The position numbers were made by a program, and so were the translations under genes. DNA of 11,744 bases from Rhodobacter sp. (GTDB lineage Bacteria; Pseudomonadota; Alphaproteobacteria; Rhodobacterales; Rhodobacteraceae), in NCBI GenBank assembly GCA_003536295.1, contig DPZQ01000111.1:1-11744 (forward strand). Reading direction: 5' to 3'. This document shows positions 6,814 to 11,744 of this stretch, in pieces (position 1 is the first letter of the stretch; each line of letters begins with the position of its first letter). The notes below the pieces were generated by a model that worked only from the letters and a program-made list of their open reading frames with translations, did no database searches and was not told where the DNA came from.

Positions 6814-8343
6814 ATGCGCGGGCCCCATAATCTTTGGCGTCTGATCCGAACAGGGGCCACGTTTGAGCGATCAGGCGCGATGGCGCAAGCTTTGAAGGCC
6901 CTTAACGCCCCGCCAAGTTTACGCATCGCGGCACATATTTTAGGCTGGCCCTTTAAGCTTTTGGGTCTGCGCGGTGACCTAACACTGCCACCCCTGACGC
7001 GCGCCCTAACGGCCCTTGGGCCTGCCTATATTAAATTTGGTCAAATCCTATCGACTCGCCCCGATGTGGTCGGCGAAGAAATGGCCGAACAGCTGAAGTA
7101 TCTGCAAGACAAATTGCCCCCCTTTTCTATGAAAACCGCGAAAGTGTTGATCGAAAAGGAATTGGGAATCGTTGTGGATGAGGTTTTCTCGGAATTCTCA
7201 GAACCCGTGGCCGCCGCGTCAATTGCCCAAGTTCACAAAGCCAAACTGGTCAGCACGGGCGAGTATATGGCCGTGAAAGTTTTACGCCCTGGGATAGAAC
7301 GGGCATTTCGCAAAGATATTGACGCCTTTTATTTCGCAGCCAGTTTGATTGAGCTTTTGGCCCCCTCCGCACGGCGACTGCGTCCGACAGAAGTGATTAG
7401 CCATTTCGAAGGCGTGGTCATGGCAGAACTTGACTTGCGGCTTGAAAGCGCCTCAGCCTCAGAATTTGCACAAAATACAGCACAAGATGCGGGCTTTAGC
7501 GTTCCTAAACCCTATTGGACGCTGTGCAGCCGCCAAATCATGACAATGAGCTGGGCCGAGGGTGCCAATATGGCCAATAATGCTGCTATCGACAGCGCTG
7601 GGCACAATCGGGCTCTTTTGGGGGAGCGGGTATTGCAGCTTTTTCTAAGCCACGCTTTGCGCGACGGCCTGTTTCACGCCGATATGCACCAAGGCAATCT
7701 TAAGGTGGCTCCAAACGGCGATATTATTGCCTTTGATTTTGGAATAATGGGGCGGCTTGATGAATATACACGGCGCGTTTACGCCGAAATTCTGTATGGC
7801 TTCATTCGGCGCGACTACCGCCGCGTGGCCGAGGTGCATTTTGAAGCCGGTTATGTGCCCCCCGACCGGGATATAGATGAATTCGCGCGCGCGCTACATG
7901 TGGTGGGTGAACCAATTTTTGGCATGGACGCTACCCATATTTCAATGGCGCGACTTTTGGCCTATTTGTTTGAAGTGACCGAACGTTTTGGCATGGCTAC
8001 CCGGACCGAGCTGATCTTGCTGCAACGCACGATGGTAGTTGTCGAGGGTGTGGCGCGCGGACTTGATCCTAACATCAATATCTGGACAGTGGCCAAACCT
8101 GTGGTTGAAGACTATATCAAAACCAACATAGGTCCACGCGCCTTGATGCGCGACTTGCGCAAAACGGCGTTGGTTTTAACCCGATTTGCTCCAAAACTAC
8201 CCAATCTTGTTGAAGCCATGTTGCAAGCGCAACAAAATCAATCATCGGTACACAAAATCGCCCGTAAACCAAATGCCATCAAGTGGTTTACCCTATGTTC
8301 TGCCTTATTTGTAGCGGGTTTGGCTCTGGGCCACTGGCTTTAA
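6814..8343 (+). CDS. ubiB: UbiB, ABC1/COQ8-family protein of ubiquinone synthesis
   Basis: This protein of 509 residues belongs to the UbiB/ADCK/COQ8 atypical kinase family, required for ubiquinone synthesis and probably acting at the inner membrane. The family motifs appear in order: KxGQ as KFGQ (74-77), the A-rich loop VAAASIAQVH (132-141), Lys155 in AVKVLRPG, the ExD-like ELDLRLE (205-211), HADMHQGN (288-295) and DFG (308-310). A hydrophobic C-terminal segment (about 490-509, CSALFVAGLALGHWL) should be a membrane anchor; only one clear segment is seen, whereas E. coli UbiB has two. The ATG follows the ubiE stop with no spacer, so translation is probably coupled. The 3' end interlocks with the convergent phosphotransferase gene. 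In many Rhodobacterales coaBC follows here, as I recall, but not in this window. Confidence 0.96.
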   Translation: MRGPHNLWRLIRTGATFERSGAMAQALKALNAPPSLRIAAHILGWPFKLLGLRGDLTLPPLTRALTALGPAYIKFGQILSTRPDVVGEEMAEQLKYLQDKLPPFSMKTAKVLIEKELGIVVDEVFSEFSEPVAAASIAQVHKAKLVSTGEYMAVKVLRPGIERAFRKDIDAFYFAASLIELLAPSARRLRPTEVISHFEGVVMAELDLRLESASASEFAQNTAQDAGFSVPKPYWTLCSRQIMTMSWAEGANMANNAAIDSAGHNRALLGERVLQLFLSHALRDGLFHADMHQGNLKVAPNGDIIAFDFGIMGRLDEYTRRVYAEILYGFIRRDYRRVAEVHFEAGYVPPDRDIDEFARALHVVGEPIFGMDATHISMARLLAYLFEVTERFGMATRTELILLQRTMVVVEGVARGLDPNINIWTVAKPVVEDYIKTNIGPRALMRDLRKTALVLTRFAPKLPNLVEAMLQAQQNQSSVHKIARKPNAIKWFTLCSALFVAGLALGHWL

Positions 8344-9203
8344 TAGAACGGCCTTTCAAGAGCTTCTTTTTCCAACTCATACCCTTTTTGATAATCTTTT
8401 AAACCATTTTGCGCGCGCCAAAGGCAATAGGCGGCCATGCGGTAATGGAAAAGCAGCTTTAAATCTTGCAGCCGTGCGACCACCAGTTGATCGGGGTAGG
8501 CCGCTAAAAATTGGCTGCAATCCTCAGCACTTAAAGTCTGACCGCGATAAAGCATTTGCATGGCCGGAGAGAGAAACATCGCCAAATCCTCAGCAGGGTC
8601 ACCCAACGCGGGGCATTGCCAATCAATAAACCGGAGCCCCTCTGGCCCCACGATGATATTTCCAGCAACGACATCGGCATGAATCAAATTCGGTGTCTTT
8701 AAGCCCAAAACCCGCGTAAATTTCGGCGGCGGCAATATTGGGCCGCTGCATAGAGCAAAAAGGCGCTGCGCCATTTCAAATACGGCCGCTGACCCCGACG
8801 GGGCCGCACGAAACATGGTCTCAGGGGCTGAAATTTTATGAAGGCGGCCCAAATGTTGGGCAACAAGCTCGCTGTTTTGGCTCCAAGATTGACCTTCGAC
8901 GAAATGATAGGCCAGCCAATTGGGACCTGCTGCATATAAGGTCGGAGCCAGATTATGTTGGGCCAAATGCAAAAGAGCACGCGTCTCGGCTATAGGATCA
9001 TTGGGGAAAAGCAGGCTTTGTACTTGAATATCGAACTGTTTAACGACCACATTACCCACCCGCCACAAGCGATTGGTACGCCCACCAGACAAGCTGCACC
9101 ATGGGCCTTTTGCTAATTGCCCCACGGCAGACACAACTTGATTTCGCAGGTTTTGCGGGGCCAGGTTTGGCGTTTCAAAAAAAGATGTGGGTTTGATCTG
9201 CAT
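8340..9203 (-). CDS. Choline kinase/APH-like phosphotransferase
   Basis: This protein of 287 residues has the aminoglycoside-phosphotransferase/choline-kinase fold. The N-lobe shows a glycine-rich SLSGGRTNRLWRV loop (38-49) and Lys55 in VVVKQF. A helix Glu (about 73) follows. The C-lobe has the catalytic loop HADVVAGN (175-182) and the metal-binding FIDW (Asp194), then GDPAEDLAMFL. The GG-TNR-W-V pattern and the IDWQ/DPAEDLA segments resemble choline, thiamine or LicA-type kinases rather than drug-resistance enzymes, but the substrate is unknown. The frame is open upstream to a TTG at 9258-9260. I chose the ATG at 9201-9203, although neither has a strong ribosome-binding site. Its TAA overlaps that of ubiB by four bases, tail to tail. 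It follows the SDR gene on the same strand with a 116-bp gap. Confidence 0.82.
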   Translation of the reverse strand: MQIKPTSFFETPNLAPQNLRNQVVSAVGQLAKGPWCSLSGGRTNRLWRVGNVVVKQFDIQVQSLLFPNDPIAETRALLHLAQHNLAPTLYAAGPNWLAYHFVEGQSWSQNSELVAQHLGRLHKISAPETMFRAAPSGSAAVFEMAQRLFALCSGPILPPPKFTRVLGLKTPNLIHADVVAGNIIVGPEGLRFIDWQCPALGDPAEDLAMFLSPAMQMLYRGQTLSAEDCSQFLAAYPDQLVVARLQDLKLLFHYRMAAYCLWRAQNGLKDYQKGYELEKEALERPFY

Positions 9204-9319
9204 GATTAGGCCACAGAATATCCCTGAATGGGGCGCATTGACAACCGTACCTGACCACAAGAAGCCTATGCTCGGCTTTATTTAGGGAGCAAGGGTAGTA
9301 GACAAAGATGCACACTACA

Positions 9320-10084
9320 CTACCAGTCAGCGCCTGCGTTAATTTGAATATCGACATTGGTCAAACCAGGGCTGCGCTCGGAACAGAAAAAGTCGACCAT
9401 TGCCGCAATCTCCGAAGGTTGAACCAAGCGACCTTGTGGATTTGATTTTTCTAATATGGCGCGAGCTTGAGCGTTGGTAATGGTTTTTTTAGAGGCGATA
9501 CGGTGAATTGCATTTTGCATCATCGGCGTTTCAACCCAAGTTGGGCTCAGTGAAATACATGAAATTCCATTTGGAGCTCCCTCAACTGCTGTGGCTTTTG
9601 AAAGACCAATAAGTCCAGCCTTTGATGCGCAGTAGCCAGCATATCCTGCGGCACCCTTTGTGCCGGCCGTGGAGGCTATATTCGCAATGCGCCCCCATTT
9701 GGCAAAAATCATATCTGGGAAAACCGCTCGGGTCATACGAAAAGCGCCGGTGAGGTTGACTTCGATCTGATCAAGCCAAGCGGCGTCGGAGTGGTCGTGC
9801 AAAAAGGACTCATTAAATATTCCAGCCGCATTCACCAAAATTGCCGGTGGCCCAAATTCCGTGCGTACCTTATCTACAAACTTATTGACTGATTCACCCT
9901 GAGCTACATCAAGTTGGTCAACAAAAACTGATGCTCCAAAGTCCTTAGTAATCTGCGCATGCACTTCGGGGTCTAACGCGTGGCGCGCACCTATGGCCAC
10001 CCTGTGACCACTCATCATCAATGCCTTGGCTACCGAGAGCCCGATACCTGTTGTTCCGCCCGTTACAATTGCCAAACGTTGCAT
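9320..10084 (-). CDS. SDR-family oxidoreductase, 3-hydroxybutyrate-dehydrogenase-like
   Basis: This is a classical short-chain dehydrogenase of 254 residues. The cofactor motif TGGTTGIG is at 8-15, NAAG at 85-88, and the catalytic tetrad is Asn110, Ser138, Tyr151 and Lys155 (YCASK). GAR at 32-34, at the end of the second strand, hints at NADP preference, though this is weak. The segment SPTWVETPMM and the following helical insert (about 185-215) resemble 3-hydroxybutyrate dehydrogenases, whose equivalent is PGWVxTP. The substrate cannot be assigned with certainty; an acetoacetyl-CoA reductase or another hydroxyacyl/sugar dehydrogenase is possible. The ATG at 10082-10084 has AAGG eight bases upstream. 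The phosphotransferase lies downstream on the same strand; upstream is a gene-poor gap. Confidence 0.85.
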   Translation of the reverse strand: MQRLAIVTGGTTGIGLSVAKALMMSGHRVAIGARHALDPEVHAQITKDFGASVFVDQLDVAQGESVNKFVDKVRTEFGPPAILVNAAGIFNESFLHDHSDAAWLDQIEVNLTGAFRMTRAVFPDMIFAKWGRIANIASTAGTKGAAGYAGYCASKAGLIGLSKATAVEGAPNGISCISLSPTWVETPMMQNAIHRIASKKTITNAQARAILEKSNPQGRLVQPSEIAAMVDFFCSERSPGLTNVDIQINAGADW

Positions 10085-10356
10085 GCTGTTTACCTTATTG
10101 AATTGCCTCTATACGGGTAATTTCTCGGAGTGACATTTAATTTGCACGGCATTTTTTGGGCACCGTACTGGATCAACCCTTTTAGTTTTATGGCATGTTT
10201 GATTTCTAGTCCATCGAAACGATATTTTGACGGTCAGGCACCCTCGTCCCCAAAACTGAAAAACCTTGATTCCCGCTGCTTAAACGAGCGAGTGGTGCAC
10301 TCCGCCTTGGCCTAATTGGGGTTCGGTCTCTTGTTTGTGATGCCATAGGCAATCAC

Positions 10357-10395
10357 AGGATGCCTCGTACTGCTAGCAGGGATGCCCTCGTACTG
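10357..10395. repeat. Imperfect direct repeat flanking a 10-bp palindrome
   Basis: AGGATGCCTCGTACTG (10357-10372) recurs as AGGGATGCCCTCGTACTG (10378-10395), differing by two inserted bases. Between and partly within them lies the perfect palindrome CTGCTAGCAG (10370-10379). The copies are 21 bp apart, about two helical turns, which would suit paired protein-binding sites. Tandem duplication or an element remnant are alternatives. Confidence 0.5.
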
Positions 10396-10415
10396 AAGCC
10401 AGCCTTGGTCACGGT

Positions 10416-10462
10416 CCTTCACTTTAATCCTAGGCTTGCTGCTTCCAGAGTGAAGGTTTTTT
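10416..10462 (+). terminator. Possible plus-strand intrinsic terminator
   Basis: CCTTCACTTT (10416-10425) pairs with AGAGTGAAGG (10447-10456), with one G-U pair, and is followed at once by six T (10457-10462). The 21-base loop is long for a terminator, which lowers confidence. No protein gene lies upstream on the plus strand, so if real it would end an untranslated RNA or protect the permease from read-through. Confidence 0.35.
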
Positions 10463-10505
10463 ACTTCGTTTTTAATTGCCTCACTTACTATAACCGCAGC
10501 AATTC

Positions 10506-10533
10506 TTGACCTATAATTTGCATCATGTAATCT
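10506..10533 (+). promoter_or_regulatory. Possible promoter for the EamA permease
   Basis: TTGACC (10506-10511) is followed after 16 bases by TAATCT (10528-10533). A perfect TATAAT (10512-10517) and a TATACT (10568-10573) also lie nearby but lack good -35 partners at standard spacing. Some promoter for the gene at 10600 must be in this stretch; which one is used cannot be decided by eye. Confidence 0.3.
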
Positions 10534-10599
10534 AATTTTGTCATGTGCACTTGGTGTGCTCTCAAGCTATACTAACCAGACCTCGCCGAAAGCCCCACG

Positions 10600-11520
10600 A
10601 TGACAGATCTCTCGCTCGCGACACCCACAACAAAACCACACCCCCTGCTTTGGCCCGCTTTGATGGCTTTATTAATCCTGGGGTGGAGCTCAGGCTTTGT
10701 TGGTATTCGCTATGCCAGTAACGAGGCGAGCGTGGCGTTGCTGTTGTTTTGGCGCACGTTTCTTTCCGGGCTGATCCTCTTGCCGTTCGCTTTATTCTAT
10801 GGACCCCGAATGCGGCTGCGAGACGCGCTTGAGCAAGCCGGCTTTGGCGTGATGTCCGTATTCCTCTACCTTGGCGGGTTTGCACTTGCGATTGAACAGC
10901 GGGTACCGACGGGTTTGGTGGCGTTGATCGCTGATCTTCTACCCCTCGCCATTGCCGCGCTTTCACAGCCAGTTCTGGGCGAGAAGTTGCTTGGGCGGCA
11001 GTGGATAGGCACCGCGATTGCGGTCGTGGGGGTGGTCATAGTCACGTATGATAGTCTGGGTTTCGGCACGGCACCGCTTTGGGCCTACGGCGCGACAGTG
11101 GGCTCGATGCTGATATTTGCGCTGGCCTCTGTCTTGCAGAAAACGCGACGCATGCAGCACATGCCCGTCCATCAAAGTCTTTGTATCCATACCCTTACCG
11201 GCGCGGTTTTGTTTGGTATTTGCACATCGTTTCAGGGAAGTCTTCGCCCCCCAATGACGCAAAACTTTGCCATTGGGATGATCTGGCTAGTTTTTTTGGG
11301 CACATTCCTTGCTTACGGCGTCTATTACTCTTGCTTACGACTTTATCCCGCCGCCAAGGTAAGCGCAGCACTCTATCTTAATCCACCTGTTACCATGGTT
11401 TGGGCGTGGTTCATGTTTGCGGAACCCCTCAATACTGCAATGCTTGCTGGACTTGTTGTGACACTATTGGGTGTGTGGATGACGTCGGCACGCGGCTTTA
11501 ACTTTTCCAAGAACGTCTGA
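10600..11520 (+). CDS. EamA/DMT-superfamily transporter
   Basis: This 306-residue integral membrane protein has the pattern of drug/metabolite transporters with two EamA repeats (about 18-150 and 160-295) and roughly ten hydrophobic segments. The first helix has LGWSSGFVGIRYAS, a typical EamA opening. The second repeat ends with YLNPPVTMVWAWFMFAEPL followed by a glycine-rich last helix (LAGLVVTLLGVWM), also typical. A short polar N-terminus (1-15) precedes the first helix. Members export or import amino acids, nucleosides or other small metabolites; the substrate cannot be told here. The ATG at 10600-10602 has only a weak GAAAG upstream. Its 3' end overlaps the convergent partial gene by 23 bases. 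No regulator is adjacent. Confidence 0.9.
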   Translation: MTDLSLATPTTKPHPLLWPALMALLILGWSSGFVGIRYASNEASVALLLFWRTFLSGLILLPFALFYGPRMRLRDALEQAGFGVMSVFLYLGGFALAIEQRVPTGLVALIADLLPLAIAALSQPVLGEKLLGRQWIGTAIAVVGVVIVTYDSLGFGTAPLWAYGATVGSMLIFALASVLQKTRRMQHMPVHQSLCIHTLTGAVLFGICTSFQGSLRPPMTQNFAIGMIWLVFLGTFLAYGVYYSCLRLYPAAKVSAALYLNPPVTMVWAWFMFAEPLNTAMLAGLVVTLLGVWMTSARGFNFSKNV

Positions 11521-11744
11521 CAAAACGGCCTTTTTCTGCTTTGGATAACAACCAGTCCGATTCAATCAATATAGGTATCCAACCTTTGTCCTGCTCGCTC
11601 ATGATGAATTGGTAAAGTCCGCCCGTAAAGCTGTAGGGCACTTTCTGGCGCGCCAACCATGTTTGGCACGCCGACATAGGAAAATATCGCCACATATCTG
11701 GGGCGCTTTCCAGACAGTGGGGCAACCCGGTGCAGTGAATATCG
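11498..11744 (-). CDS. C-terminal part of an unrecognised protein (N-terminus beyond window)
   Basis: An open minus-strand frame enters from the right edge and ends at TAA (11498-11500), giving 81 residues. It reads through LPHCLESAPDMWRYFPMSAC, contains several Trp and Tyr residues (for example SFTGGLYQFIMSEQDKGW) and ends in the basic tail GRFVRRSWKS. Codon use (GCG, GGC, CGC alongside AAA, GAA) fits the neighbouring genes, which supports coding. A TTG at 11723-11725 could in principle start a 75-residue protein, but the frame stays open to the edge, so I treat it as partial. I do not recognise the family. It converges on the permease with a 23-base overlap, which leaves some doubt that it is real. 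Confidence 0.5.
   Translation of the reverse strand, partial: DIHCTGLPHCLESAPDMWRYFPMSACQTWLARQKVPYSFTGGLYQFIMSEQDKGWIPILIESDWLLSKAEKGRFVRRSWKS

Larger units (their letters stand above)
10090..10566 (-). pseudogene. Possible decayed reading frame (uncertain)
   Basis: In one minus-strand frame only two internal stops (TAG at 10312-10314, TGA at 10234-10236) interrupt about 158 codons. The longest open piece is 84 codons (10315-10566), with a plausible stretch such as YRSRIAAVIVSEAIKNEVKN. It has no ATG, GTG or TTG near its beginning. It uses AGG, AGA, ATA and TTA codons more than the neighbouring genes do. I do not recognise any family. It could be a remnant of a foreign gene or a chance open frame; a plus-strand frame is also open over part of it (10270-10506). 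Low confidence. Confidence 0.15.
10085..10599. other. 515-bp gene-poor region between the SDR and the permease
   Basis: I find no convincing protein gene here. It contains hairpins at about 10288-10305 (GCGAGTG/CACTCcGC) and 10336-10357 (TGTGATGCC, loop ATA, GGCAATCACA), a near-duplicated motif at 10357-10395 and a possible plus-strand terminator at 10416-10462. Promoters for the flanking genes must also lie here. One minus-strand frame has unusually few stops. The base composition is AT-richer than the genes around it. Confidence 0.5.

Noticed and set aside
10130..10315. 61-codon plus-strand open frame starting at an ATG
   Set aside because: No good ribosome-binding site, no recognisable motif and low-complexity character; better explained as chance within the gene-poor gap.
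10562..10966. Long minus-strand open frame (134 codons) opposite the permease
   Set aside because: It covers the first helices of the clear EamA permease and has an Arg/Ser-rich shadow composition.
1..11744. tRNA, rRNA, CRISPR arrays, transposases or phage genes
   Set aside because: None was seen on reading; no cloverleaf, spaced repeat array or transposase motif could be supported.

Overview
The window looks like a conserved chromosomal segment from an alphaproteobacterium, most likely of the Rhodobacterales (Roseobacter-type) lineage. This rests on gene order (recF-dnaN-dnaA, rpsT, an enoyl-CoA hydratase, mutM, then divergent ubiE-ubiB) and on the character of the DnaA, UbiB and MutM proteins. 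It is inference by recognition; no database search was possible.

Left block (1-5975, all minus strand): the 5' two thirds of recF, complete dnaN and dnaA, a 608-bp AT-rich gene-free gap, rpsT with a good intrinsic terminator and a plausible promoter, then a mutM-crotonase pair. DnaA, the beta clamp and RecF form a replication/repair cluster transcribed leftward. The gap upstream of dnaA is where one would look for dnaA control elements or an origin. It holds inverted repeats and A/T tracts, but I found no DnaA box close to consensus.

Middle block (5976-8343): an 85-bp divergent promoter region separates mutM from ubiE-ubiB. Both ubiquinone genes are on the plus strand and abut exactly (stop codon directly followed by ATG). 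UbiE is the C-methyltransferase of quinone synthesis and UbiB the kinase-like factor of the same pathway.

Right block (8340-11744): accessory genes. A choline-kinase/APH-like phosphotransferase converges on ubiB with interlocked stop codons. An SDR oxidoreductase follows on the same strand. A 515-bp gene-poor stretch comes next, with hairpins, a near-duplicate motif, a possible plus-strand terminator and one minus frame with few stops. Then come an EamA/DMT-family permease and the C-terminal part of an unrecognised minus-strand protein cut by the window edge.

The core genes are ordinary. The places most worth a second look are the dnaA-rpsT gap and the 10085-10599 gap. I see no strong evidence for an exotic defence or mobile system here.
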